Shown in pieces: positions 1 through 7,239 of a stretch of DNA of 11,915 nt. Position 1 is the stretch's first letter; each line of letters opens with the position of its first letter. This DNA comes from JBEKCP01 sp050014815 (GTDB lineage Bacteria > Planctomycetota > Planctomycetia > Pirellulales > Thermoguttaceae). The translations under genes and the position numbers were made by a program. Location: the NCBI GenBank assembly GCA_050014815.1, contig JBEKCP010000110.1, positions 1-11,915 on the forward strand. The letters are read 5' to 3'. The notes beneath the pieces are model-generated. The model worked only from the letters and a program-made list of their open reading frames with translations, did not search any database and was not told the origin of the DNA.

Positions 1-411
1 GTTCAAGTAGCCCTTGATTGTGTCCTCCGACCGGCTGCCGTCCCGCAATGCGGCCTGAAAGCGACTGAGGGCTTCGGGCGTAAGGTCGCTCAGCTTGCCG
101 TTCGCCACGCGGGGCAGGATTCGCTCCACCGCGTTCAGGGTCGTGGTGATCTTGTCGCCTGTTCTTGGAGCCAAGCCGGGCACCACCTCGTCCTCGTAAC
201 GGTCGCGGAAGGTAGCCCAACTCGTGTCGTACCGGCTCTGGGCACGGCCAGCGTTGAGGTCGGCCTCCCACAAGGCGGCCAGCTTCTTCGCCTCCTTGAC
301 GTTTCAAACGGCAAAGCCCCGACGGTCCTGTACTCGCGGGCGTTGGACCGCGTGGCCGGTGTTGCCACTCGGCCGGACCATCGGGGCTTTGCTGCTGTCT
401 GTTCTTGTCAT
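1..411 (-). pseudogene. Tyrosine recombinase (phage-type integrase), N-terminal part, interrupted by TGA and cut by window edge
   Basis: The 101 codons read leftward from 303 encode a clear integrase core-binding (SAM-like) domain. It has the usual arm-to-core lead-in (VKEAKKLAALWEADLNAGR), then W-ATFRDRYEDEVVPGLA, an LNAVERIL helix, LSDLTPEALSRFQAALR, and the IKGYL that normally precedes the catalytic domain. The catalytic R-H-R-Y part would lie left of position 1. A plausible start is the ATG at 411-409, with GGAAGAAG seven bases upstream. That frame runs 35 codons and then meets TGA at 306-304, directly before the conserved lead-in, with no ATG afterwards; a TTG at the A-L-W position has poor spacing from AAGGAGG. 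Family members usually have a continuous 40-60 residue arm-binding segment here, so I read this as a nonsense-inactivated gene. A frameshift in the first 110 bases, or an unrecognised downstream start, is possible. It pairs with the excisionase-like gene upstream. The family is sure; the pseudogene status is moderately so. Confidence 0.66.
311..392. repeat. Imperfect inverted repeat, 18-bp arms, inside the start of the integrase gene
   Basis: The left arm 311-328 (GCAAAGCCCCGACGGTCC) is the reverse complement of the right arm 375-392 at 17 of 18 positions, with a 46-base spacer. Both arms fall within the short open frame from the integrase ATG to the interrupting TGA. The pair could fold as a stem in RNA or single-stranded DNA, be a recombinase or regulator binding site, or be the remains of a small inserted element that disrupted the gene. 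The pairing is seen directly; the role is unknown. Confidence 0.7.
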
Positions 412-426
412 CACTACGCTTCTTCC

Positions 427-440
427 ACCGCCGGGGCGGT
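427..440. repeat. Short palindrome upstream of the integrase start
   Basis: ACCGCC at 427-432 pairs with GGCGGT at 435-440 around a two-base centre. It lies about 16 bases upstream of the likely integrase ATG on the minus strand, next to its Shine-Dalgarno-like GGAAGAAG, so it could hide the ribosome site or be an operator. No function is shown by the sequence alone. Confidence 0.35.
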
Positions 441-498
441 ATATGAAAAGTTGTACATTCACACCATAAAGCCGGGCCGGGAAAAGGCAAGGCCGCAA

Positions 499-521
499 GG
501 CCCGGAAAAAGGGGCCGGGCC
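499..521. repeat. G+C-rich hairpin between excisionase-like gene and integrase
   Basis: GGCCCGG at 499-505 pairs perfectly with CCGGGCC at 515-521 around a nine-base loop. It lies just beyond the stop codon of the excisionase-like gene on the minus strand. It sits in a stretch (about 472-521) of near-duplicate GGCCGGGAAAAGG / GGCCCGGAAAAAGG units. It may attenuate or end transcription leaving the upstream gene, but no T-tract follows on the minus strand, so it is not a typical intrinsic terminator. Confidence 0.4.
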
Positions 522-534
522 AGCGGATTTCTTT

Positions 535-831
535 TCACGGACGCTGCTCGCTCTCCTCGTGCTGCACCTGGTCAACTCCAATCGAATCGCTCTCCTTCTG
601 CCACTCGGCACGAAGGAACTCGATCAGTTCGCGGCCATCGATCACGCCGCATTTTCTGGTGAGAAAATGGATCTTGAGGCCGCGACGTCGCATGCTCGTA
701 AGCGTGTTCCTCGCAATCCCCAGCTTCCGCAGGATCGTGCCTATTGGGTATATGGCGTTGCCGTAAATTGCGTCTCGGCCCTGTACGGGCTTCGGAGGGC
801 GGCCTCGTGGTCTGGTGTTCGTGTGGTTCAT
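535..831 (-). CDS. Excisionase-like helix-turn-helix DNA-binding protein
   Basis: This 98-residue protein probably acts in the cytoplasm as a recombination directionality factor or repressor for the neighbouring integrase. The N-terminus carries an AT-hook-like basic motif (RPRGRPPK, residues 7-14). Residues about 29-51 (YPIGTILRKLGIARNTLTSM) form the helix-turn-helix of MerR/excisionase-type domains. The basic RRRGLKI and then VIDGRELIEFLRAEW are the wing and final helix usual in 'excisionase family / helix-turn-helix domain' proteins. The C-terminal 20 residues are acidic and probably disordered. The start at 831 places the AT-hook in the protein; the preceding GGTAGG is a modest ribosome site. 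It precedes the integrase in the same orientation, the common order in small planctomycete integrative elements. The binding fold is well supported; the excisionase role comes from context. Confidence 0.72.
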   Translation of the reverse strand: MNHTNTRPRGRPPKPVQGRDAIYGNAIYPIGTILRKLGIARNTLTSMRRRGLKIHFLTRKCGVIDGRELIEFLRAEWQKESDSIGVDQVQHEESEQRP

Positions 832-1217
832 AACCTACCAGACACTTCTTGCTAGGACATCCCTAAGAATGGCCACAATTGGGGTGACCTAGCGTGTGAA
901 GGCTTACGCAGTAGACATCCCGCCCGGCGGGAATCATACTATCTTCGGCGGACGTGAATGTGATGCAGAATCGGGACATTGCCGCCATCGTGAGTCGCGA
1001 GAATGCACGCCAATGTCCGCCGACGAGAGCAGGTGTCTGCTGGAACGCTCGTAGCCACTAAATAAGCCGGGCTACGACGCTATTGAACCGCCGAGCCATA
1101 AGGGAGAAGGCTATGAAGCGCATTGCAAAAGCCACAGTGAAAGTCTTCGAGTTTCCCGTCGATATTGAGTATCTGTCCCATGAGCCCGGCGAACACGAAC
1201 ATCCACTCCTGATCGCC
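832..1217. other. Intergenic region, divergent promoter zone and possible leader codons
   Basis: This 386-base stretch separates the minus-strand mobile-element genes from the plus-strand PQQ gene, so promoters for both must lie here; I cannot assign -35/-10 boxes with confidence. TCGGCGGAC (about 945-953) recurs inverted as GTCCGCCGA (about 1015-1023), a possible operator or element-end pair. From TTG 1083 the frame is open into the downstream gene. An ATG at 1113 follows AGGGAGAAGG (1101-1110), so either a 35-residue N-terminal extension is translated or this is an untranslated leader. No RNA gene is recognised. Confidence 0.5.
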
Positions 1218-2888
1218 ATGAACACCTGGACAAAGCGAGTGACCTTGGGATCGTTGATCGTCCTGACCCTGGCGTTGAGCGTTCCGGCAGCGGAACCGCC
1301 GAAAGACACTCCCGCCGGCGAGGCGTGGAAGATCGGCTGGCCGTCGATGATCGGTCCGACCGGCAATATGTTGCCCCTCTGTACTCCGACGCCCTTGGTC
1401 GAGGATCTTTCTCAGGCCCGTCTCGCCTGGGTGAGCGAGGATAACGACCTTGGGCATGGCAAATATACCAGCAAGGTCTTTACCGGGCACGATGCCGTTG
1501 AGGAGAAAATTGGTCCCGATACCAAGGTTCATCCTGGTAATTGGGCCGGGGTCGTGGTCACTGACGGACGGGTGTATGGCGCGTCGTATCGAAACGCCGG
1601 GCCGGTCTTTACCGCACCCTATTCTTCCCGCACAGGATACCAAAAAGGCAATCCACCCGAGGTTCCGACTCGTTTCCGGGTCGAGGCCGAGGATCTGGTT
1701 ATCTGTTTTGACGCTGCCAACGGCAAGGTGCTGTGGAAGGCCGTCGAACCGGGCGGGCAGATCTACAGTGGTTCCAAACGCAGTGGATTCCAGGTGGCGC
1801 CGGCGGTGGATGAAGGGCGGGTGTTCGCCGTGGGAAGTACCGGCAAAATATTCGCCTATGATGCGGTCAGCGGCAAGAAGTTGTGGCAAGGCGATGTCGG
1901 GGACGCCCACAAGGAACGTGAGGCTTACCGGGTCGAAAGTCTCAAACTTGCCGCCGCCGGCAAGATCGTGATACCAAAAATGGGCGATTGGGGAACCTCC
2001 GTGGTCGTTGCGGATGGGGTCGTGGTCACCGGCGACTTCAAGGGTGGTCTGCGCGGGTACGACGCGGCCACCGGCGATTTCAAATGGACGGTATCCAATT
2101 GTCTTGACTACAGGACTTCGACCCCGAATGTCTGGCGTCACAAGGGCAAGGCTTGGATTCTCTGCGTCAGTACCAGCCTGTTTCTCATCGATCCCCAAAA
2201 TGGAAAAGTGGCATGGAAAGTTGACGGTCTGGGCCCGAATCCGGGAACCCTCGCTCCCGGTGAACGTTCGGTGATGGTCAACGTCAACAAGCCCGATAAG
2301 ACGGTAAGGCACGGTTTGGGCATTTGGGGTTGTTACCGTATCAGTCCCGAGAAAGCGGAAAAGGCCTGGGCCATGGCCGATACCGTCCTCAATTCCTTCA
2401 ATATCACGGGGGACGCTCGAACTTCTTTTTCCACCCGCATTCGCGATGGTCGGGTACTCGTCTGGACAGAGGGACGACAAAACGAAGGGGCGGCCGGATT
2501 CGGGAAGGTCGATCCCGGTCGGATCGTACTTCTTGATGAGGAGACCGGCGCCGAACTGCTATCGGTTCAGAATGCCCATTGGTCAAGCGTGCGTGGTTTT
2601 TCGGGAAACGTCCTCTGGTTGGGCGATCGCGCCATTGTCCGCACGGTCAATGGTCATCACCGGTCTTGCATTTTCATCGACTGGATTGTCACACCGAAGG
2701 CCATAGCACCTCGTTTTGGCGACGAAAAAAAGGGGATTGATCTGATTGAGTTTATGGGGTCATACGACATCGTGGCCTCGACGCCCTTGGTGGATGGCCG
2801 CATGTTTGAACGCATGGAAGACGGCCGTCTGGCCTGTTACGATCTGCGGCAAACATCCAATCAACCAACCAAATCAAGTAAGGAATAG
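1218..2888 (+). CDS. Secreted PQQ-like beta-propeller repeat protein
   Basis: This 556-residue protein has a signal peptide (basic MNTWTKR, hydrophobic GSLIVLTLALS, then VPAAEPP) and so is probably periplasmic. The mature part carries degenerate PQQ-type blades with the D-x-x-x-G-K-x-x-W signature: CFDAANGKVLWK, AYDAVSGKKLWQ, GYDAATGDFKWT, LIDPQNGKVAWK, LLDEETGAELLS and a closing ACYDLRQ. In this family such blades form a seven- or eight-bladed propeller; most planctomycete members are not shown to bind PQQ and act as scaffolds or binding proteins. Quinoprotein dehydrogenase activity is not supported, as I see no cytochrome CxxCH or dehydrogenase-specific motifs. I chose ATG 1218 because it puts the signal peptide at the terminus, though its ribosome site is weak. 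The in-frame ATG at 1113 has a better one. It ends three bases before the first possible start of the next gene, so the two are likely co-transcribed. The ligand is unknown. Confidence 0.88.
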   Translation: MNTWTKRVTLGSLIVLTLALSVPAAEPPKDTPAGEAWKIGWPSMIGPTGNMLPLCTPTPLVEDLSQARLAWVSEDNDLGHGKYTSKVFTGHDAVEEKIGPDTKVHPGNWAGVVVTDGRVYGASYRNAGPVFTAPYSSRTGYQKGNPPEVPTRFRVEAEDLVICFDAANGKVLWKAVEPGGQIYSGSKRSGFQVAPAVDEGRVFAVGSTGKIFAYDAVSGKKLWQGDVGDAHKEREAYRVESLKLAAAGKIVIPKMGDWGTSVVVADGVVVTGDFKGGLRGYDAATGDFKWTVSNCLDYRTSTPNVWRHKGKAWILCVSTSLFLIDPQNGKVAWKVDGLGPNPGTLAPGERSVMVNVNKPDKTVRHGLGIWGCYRISPEKAEKAWAMADTVLNSFNITGDARTSFSTRIRDGRVLVWTEGRQNEGAAGFGKVDPGRIVLLDEETGAELLSVQNAHWSSVRGFSGNVLWLGDRAIVRTVNGHHRSCIFIDWIVTPKAIAPRFGDEKKGIDLIEFMGSYDIVASTPLVDGRMFERMEDGRLACYDLRQTSNQPTKSSKE

Positions 2889-2942
2889 CGCATGGTCAAT
2901 GTCCCATCCCACTTACCCTCGGAACTCATTCAGGAACCATCC

Positions 2943-5576
2943 ATGCGTCATCTCATCCTTTCCTCGAACTACGCTTGGTCGTTCCGTACCTTACGATTAG
3001 GTCTGATCGTCCTGGCGGTCGGACTTGCCACGCCCCCAGGTCAGGCAGGTGAACCCACCGCTGAACAGGATGGCATCGTCGAACTGCGCCTGGACACCAT
3101 GAGCGTCCAGCTCGACCTGCATGCGGGGAAGGTCCAGAACGCGATCGCCTTCAGTCCCCTGCTGTTCTGGGGATCTTATCGGGTGACCTGCGATCTTGCC
3201 GTGAATCACGACAAGATCGATGGCGATGTGACGATCGCTGCGGATCCCTCCCGCTCGCCTGCGCCCAAGGACGAGGCGCGCAAATACACCGTGCATGCGG
3301 TACTCGGCCAGAACCTGGTGTCGGGCGAATACGAGAAGTCCACCACGAATGGCAAGGAAACCGGACAACTGCGGGGACGGGTCGGGAAACGGTGTCAACC
3401 CGGGGCATTCCGCATGGGGTGGATCTGGGTTGAGATGGATAGTCAATTATCCCCGCTTTTCCTGGCAGATTATGCCCAGAGCCGCAAGCGAGCCCTGATC
3501 AGATTCGAACTGGTCGACGGAAAAGCGACGAAATGGTTGCAAATGAAAGGCAGTCTTGTTCCGGGACACATGAAAGGTGACAAAGAGAATGTCTTCCACG
3601 AAGGCTCCTTTGCCCCACGCTTTGAAACTTTTCCGCCAGAGAAGCCTAATCCTGATAAGCCCGAAGGAACTTTTATCATCGACGACCAATGCTCCGTGGA
3701 AATCGGCGATGATACCTGGATTGCCCAAATGGCTTTCCGTTGTAGCGGCGGTGGCAAGGACGCCGGGCGTGTTGCGCCTGGTTCAACTTTTGCGGTGAAG
3801 TTGCATGGGAAGCGCGTCGGTGGTACCGCCGTTGGAGCGATCACCGGTGTTGGGAAGGATGGCAAGGAGGTGCGTTACGGATCGTTTATCACCTTGCTCA
3901 CGCCTTCGTTCGCTCATCGGGAGGCGCCGGCCCTGTCGCCGCTGAAACCTGTTCGGGAAATCACGCCAAGCGTGAAACCAACGTCTACGGCGGACGACGC
4001 CCGTCCGCTCACCCCCCTGGGCGGTCTGACCGAAACCTGGGCCGATCGTCTGGGCGATGGGGCCAGTTTCTTGTATCCGCCCGTTTTTGGCGCAGCAAGC
4101 GTGCAATGGTCGCCACCAGGAATCGACCCGTCACGCCTGTATCCGCCCGGTTACTTTGCGGCGGCAACCGCGCCCAAGGCGAACGCCTATCAGGTTGAAA
4201 TCACCCAAGGAACGTTGAATAAGAGCAATCAATTCACCCCATCCAAGTCCGTCCCGCAATGGAAGGCCGCCTCCTTGCCGATTTCCCTGGCCCAGGCTTG
4301 GGAGAAGTTGGAGCCAGCAGTGGCCTATCAACTCACCGCGACCGCCCTGAATCCGAAGGGCGATCCAAAGGGCGCCCCGGTCTTGACGAGGGTATTCCAG
4401 AAGTCGCCGCCTTTTCCAGGGAATCGCTGGGAAACTGTTTCCGATTCGAGCGCCAGGATCAGACAGCATCTCGAAACCCTCAACGCCAGCACCAAGCATG
4501 CGCCCTTTTGCGATCCGATGCTCACGGGGTCTATGTGGCATTACCACAGCAAGTGCCAGGAGACCTACCCCTATGTCGGTTACGGAGCCGTCGTCGCGCA
4601 CCTCACCCTCGTGCGATTGGTCGACACGGCCGAAGCAAAACAGGAGTTGACGATGAAAGCCGCCCTAGCCGGCGAATGGCTGGCGGCCAACGCAGGTGTA
4701 CACAGTCTGTGGGTCTATCATTGGAAGGATTGCATCCAGACGCCGTTTGGTGGCCTGGCCTTCGTCGAGTTATTCAAGGCCACGGGCGAAAAACGGTGGG
4801 CGGAGTACGCGCGCCGGTTCGCCCTGACCCTGCAAAAGACCCAACTGCCGAATGGGACCTGGCGATGGATGGGTGGAGATGGGATAAGCGGAGAATCCCA
4901 GGGTGCTTCCGACGCGTCCAAAACGCCATATCCAGAATATGATGCGGCGCCATTCCTGTATTTCCTCGGTCGCTATCGCACGGAGGTTCACAACGACGAG
5001 TTTCTCGAAACCGAACGCAAGGCCCTGGCCTGGGAGATGGACCATAGCCTCAAGACTTTCTACTGGCGTCCGCAACAGTGGGCTGCCTCACATTTTATAG
5101 ACTGCTATCGATCTACGGCGCCCCTGCCCCCAACCCGTTTGTGCCAGTATCTGCTGGAATGTCCCTGTCCAGGCGCCAAGGTCGATCCTGCCGCGATCGC
5201 CGAGGTGATCCGCTACTGCGAGGACCGCTTCCTGGATTGGAGCAGTCTCTCGCCGGGATTCACTCCATTCCCCCGTGCGTCATTCGTTGAACGAGATACC
5301 TCGCATCTGTCCCGCCTCGCCCTGGTCATGGCCCTGGCCGATCAGGCCAATGGTCAACAGTACTACCGCTCGCGGATTGACTACTTGATCGGCTCGATCT
5401 ACGCCCTGCAATCCCCGACGTCGGGCGTCATCCCATGGGAACCAATGCCTGAAGGTTGGTCCCTTGATAGTCCAGGAGGATATATGACCTTCAAAATGGC
5501 CGAAACCGCCGAGAATCTGCTCCGCATCGCCGAAATCCTGCAACCATCGTCCCCCCAGAAGGCGAAATCCAAATAA
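2943..5576 (+). CDS. Large exported protein with C-terminal alpha/alpha-toroid domain, family unknown
   Basis: An 877-residue protein whose function I do not recognise. The N-terminus is signal-like (MRHLILSSNYAWSFRTLR then LGLIVLAVGLATPPGQAGE). Residues about 35-345 are rich in beta-type alternation and polar loops (IVELRLDTMSVQLDLHAG, LLFWGSYRVTCDLAV). Residues about 385-505 look like a beta-sandwich linker (YQVEITQGTL, AYQLTATALNPKG). From about residue 520 to 870 it turns helical with aromatic-rich loops: GSMWHYHSKCQETYPYVGYG, LWVYHWKDC, QLPNGTWRWMGGDG, YPEYDAAPFLYFLGRYR, GGYMTFKMAETAENLLRIAE. This pattern fits alpha/alpha toroids of six-hairpin glycosidases, polysaccharide lyases and uronyl epimerases; Asp, Glu, His and Tyr in those loops could be catalytic. 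ATG 2943 has AGGAA six bases upstream and gives the normal signal peptide; ATG 2892 adds 17 residues and also has AAGGAA. It follows the PQQ gene directly, suggesting co-expression. Confidence 0.78.
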   Translation: MRHLILSSNYAWSFRTLRLGLIVLAVGLATPPGQAGEPTAEQDGIVELRLDTMSVQLDLHAGKVQNAIAFSPLLFWGSYRVTCDLAVNHDKIDGDVTIAADPSRSPAPKDEARKYTVHAVLGQNLVSGEYEKSTTNGKETGQLRGRVGKRCQPGAFRMGWIWVEMDSQLSPLFLADYAQSRKRALIRFELVDGKATKWLQMKGSLVPGHMKGDKENVFHEGSFAPRFETFPPEKPNPDKPEGTFIIDDQCSVEIGDDTWIAQMAFRCSGGGKDAGRVAPGSTFAVKLHGKRVGGTAVGAITGVGKDGKEVRYGSFITLLTPSFAHREAPALSPLKPVREITPSVKPTSTADDARPLTPLGGLTETWADRLGDGASFLYPPVFGAASVQWSPPGIDPSRLYPPGYFAAATAPKANAYQVEITQGTLNKSNQFTPSKSVPQWKAASLPISLAQAWEKLEPAVAYQLTATALNPKGDPKGAPVLTRVFQKSPPFPGNRWETVSDSSARIRQHLETLNASTKHAPFCDPMLTGSMWHYHSKCQETYPYVGYGAVVAHLTLVRLVDTAEAKQELTMKAALAGEWLAANAGVHSLWVYHWKDCIQTPFGGLAFVELFKATGEKRWAEYARRFALTLQKTQLPNGTWRWMGGDGISGESQGASDASKTPYPEYDAAPFLYFLGRYRTEVHNDEFLETERKALAWEMDHSLKTFYWRPQQWAASHFIDCYRSTAPLPPTRLCQYLLECPCPGAKVDPAAIAEVIRYCEDRFLDWSSLSPGFTPFPRASFVERDTSHLSRLALVMALADQANGQQYYRSRIDYLIGSIYALQSPTSGVIPWEPMPEGWSLDSPGGYMTFKMAETAENLLRIAEILQPSSPQKAKSK

Positions 5577-5649
5577 CCGGCGGCCCCAGCGGTGATTGAT
5601 AACTGCCAACGGACAAGCGAGAATTGACAACCAACAGACTGAAGAAGGG
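5577..5649. repeat. Spacer with a degenerate duplicated motif
   Basis: ATTGATAACTGCCAACGGAC (from 5595) is echoed by ATTGACAACCAACAGACTG (from 5623), a degenerate direct repeat in an otherwise G+C-rich setting. It separates the toroid gene from the orphan fragment that follows. No terminator hairpin with a T-tract is visible. It may be intergenic repeat DNA or decayed sequence. Confidence 0.3.
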
Positions 5650-5817
5650 ATGGCCTTCCGTTTCCTTGCCCGCGACACCGAAGCGCCCTACGTGGACACC
5701 TGGGCGAACCTCGGCCCCGGCCCCGAGACGCGCCAGTATCAGGCCCAATACCTCGACGGCGACGACCTCGTCGGCCCGCTGAGCGACGTGCTGCTGGTGA
5801 CGGTGCCGGAGAAGTGA
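5650..5817 (+). pseudogene. Orphan C-terminal fragment of a planctomycete beta-sandwich-type protein
   Basis: The 55-codon frame opens with MAFRFLARDTEAPYVDTWAN, continues with the pattern P-E-x-R-Q-Y-x-A-x-Y-L-D-G-D-D and ends LVGPLSDVLLVTVPEK. I recognise the pattern (ARDT-x-x-PYVD ... Y-L-x-x-D-x-x-VG-x-x-SD-x-x-x-VTV) as the terminal module of larger planctomycete proteins of unknown function, perhaps fibronectin-III-like. The rest of such a protein is absent: upstream is repeat-like spacer and the toroid gene's stop. GAAGAAGGG just before ATG 5650 could act as a ribosome site, so a small expressed protein is not excluded, and the frame stays open upstream to about 5596. The gene remnant reading is more likely. 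It marks the point where base composition changes. Confidence 0.55.
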
Positions 5818-5919
5818 CTCGGGGCGGGCACCTACCGGTTTGAGTCGACGCGTAGCCCAGAATAGTGTGTGGGACCGGAAAAGGTAAACACAACCCAACC
5901 CCATGAAAGGAAGCGTTCC

Positions 5920-7239
5920 ATGAAGACCTACCTCTCAACAGTCGCCTTCTGCCTCTCCATGCTGGTCGCCATGCCAACGACGGGCAGGGCAGCGGACGAC
6001 TCATTTGCCCGCTGGCCCAGTCCGATCCCCGACGACTGCCCGTTCGAGCGGTCGAAAGACCTCGGCAGTATCGGCCTGACCGGCCGCCATCGCGAGTATA
6101 CCGGCGCGGACTACTGGTATCCCACGTGGGCCGCGGACGGGCACCTGTATTCCGGCTGCGGCGACGGAAACGTACAGGGCAGGAAGATCTGGAATGCGGG
6201 CATCGTCAAGATCGTCGGCGACGACCCCCTCGCGCTCGACTTCCGGTATCTGGGTGACTTCAATGTCGGCGCAGGCGTTCGGAGATACAACAGCGCCAAC
6301 CTGATCAAGGATGGCACGTGGTACTACGGGCTGGAGGACGGCTGGAACACGTCTTCCGACGTCGGCGTCGCCCGGTTCTGGGGTTTTCTATGTTCGCGGG
6401 ATTACGACCGGGAAGTGGGCCGGCTCACCGAGATCACCGACAAGAAGCTGTGGAGGGTCAAGGACAATCCCTACTGGAAGGATCCGACCGGAATCCAGGC
6501 CCGCCATTACCCCAGATCGATGCCGATTGGGGAGTATCCCCGGTACGACAACGACCAGTGGCCGCCTCGCTTCGGCGGGTTCTTCGACGAGCCGCCGAGG
6601 GTCAATCGCATCCGCAACCCGCGCTTCGTCGATTTCGGCAAGAACCTGGAACACTCGCCCGACGGCTACGCCTACATGACGGCGCACGGTTCGGAGGGCA
6701 AGAAGCCGCCGGAATGGGCCAACGGCGACTCGATCTACTTGCTGCGCGCTAAGCCAGCCGAGATCATCAAGCCCGACGGGTGGGAATTCTTCGCGGGCCT
6801 GGACGAGAAGCAAAACGCCGTCTGGGTCAAGAAGGTCGCCGAGGCCAAGCCGCTGCTGACGTGGACCGACAAGCTGGGTTCTGCCGCGGTCACGTACAAT
6901 GCGGGGCTGAAAAGGTACATCATGTGCGTTTCTCCGCTGGTCGTCACCGACAACGACACCAAGAAGGTGAAGAAATTGTACTCGGCCAAGGGGTGCCTGC
7001 TGCTGGAGGCCGACCGTATCGCCGGCCCGTGGCGGGTCTTCCAGTTCCTGGAGGACTTTGGTCCGAACGCCTACACGATGTCGGTCCCGTCGAAGTTCAT
7101 CTCGGCCGACGGTCGGACGGCGTGGTTATTGTATTCGGCGGGTTGGGGCGCCGGAGGACTGAAACCGAACCCGCCCGGCAGCAAGTACGCGGCGTGTTTC
7201 CAAGAGATCGTATTCACAGCACGAGGAGATGCAAGATGA
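5920..7239 (+). CDS. Exported five-bladed beta-propeller glycosidase-fold protein (DUF4185-like)
   Basis: This 439-residue protein has a typical signal peptide (MKTYLSTVAFCLSMLVAMPT, cut after GRAA). The mature part has features of the DUF4185 / GH43-like five-bladed propeller group: DYWYPTWAADGHLYSGCGDG near residue 64, where family members keep an Asp-rich pocket; YNSANLIKDGTWYYGLEDGW; RNPRFVDFGKNLEHSPDGYAY; LTWTDKLGSAAVTYNAGLKR; and a final MSVPSKFISADGRTAWLLYS-type blade. Members are predicted to bind or cleave glycans; none of the motifs seen here fixes a substrate, so hydrolase activity is inference. ATG 5920 follows AAAGGAAG (5906-5913) and puts the signal peptide at the terminus; the frame also extends upstream to GTG 5869, without supporting features. 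Its stop overlaps the next start (ATGA, 7236-7239), which implies translational coupling. It heads a four-gene operon. Confidence 0.8.
   Translation: MKTYLSTVAFCLSMLVAMPTTGRAADDSFARWPSPIPDDCPFERSKDLGSIGLTGRHREYTGADYWYPTWAADGHLYSGCGDGNVQGRKIWNAGIVKIVGDDPLALDFRYLGDFNVGAGVRRYNSANLIKDGTWYYGLEDGWNTSSDVGVARFWGFLCSRDYDREVGRLTEITDKKLWRVKDNPYWKDPTGIQARHYPRSMPIGEYPRYDNDQWPPRFGGFFDEPPRVNRIRNPRFVDFGKNLEHSPDGYAYMTAHGSEGKKPPEWANGDSIYLLRAKPAEIIKPDGWEFFAGLDEKQNAVWVKKVAEAKPLLTWTDKLGSAAVTYNAGLKRYIMCVSPLVVTDNDTKKVKKLYSAKGCLLLEADRIAGPWRVFQFLEDFGPNAYTMSVPSKFISADGRTAWLLYSAGWGAGGLKPNPPGSKYAACFQEIVFTARGDAR

Noticed and set aside
300..395. Integron attC site or CRISPR-type repeat, suggested by GTTTCAAAC and the long inverted repeat
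   Set aside because: No GTTRRRY/RYYYAAC core pair in the right places, no integron integrase, and GTTTCAAAC is not repeated with spacers or accompanied by cas genes.
343..855. Open frame of 170 codons on the plus strand
   Set aside because: It is the complement of the excisionase-like gene and the integrase leader. The encoded sequence has no recognisable motif, while the minus strand has a clear helix-turn-helix.
1080..2480. Open frame of 466 codons on the minus strand, opposite the PQQ gene
   Set aside because: The plus strand shows a signal peptide and repeated PQQ blade motifs. The antisense product is rich in Arg, Gly, Pro and His with no domain, as expected for a shadow of a G+C-rich gene.
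1218..2888. Quinoprotein alcohol or glucose dehydrogenase
   Set aside because: Only generic propeller blades are visible; there is no CxxCH haem site and no adjacent-cysteine or tryptophan-docking pattern to support PQQ-dependent catalysis.
6780..7235. Upstream extension of the DUF1080 frame
   Set aside because: It overlaps the end of the propeller gene by 450 bases, and the signal peptide and ribosome site both point to ATG 7236.
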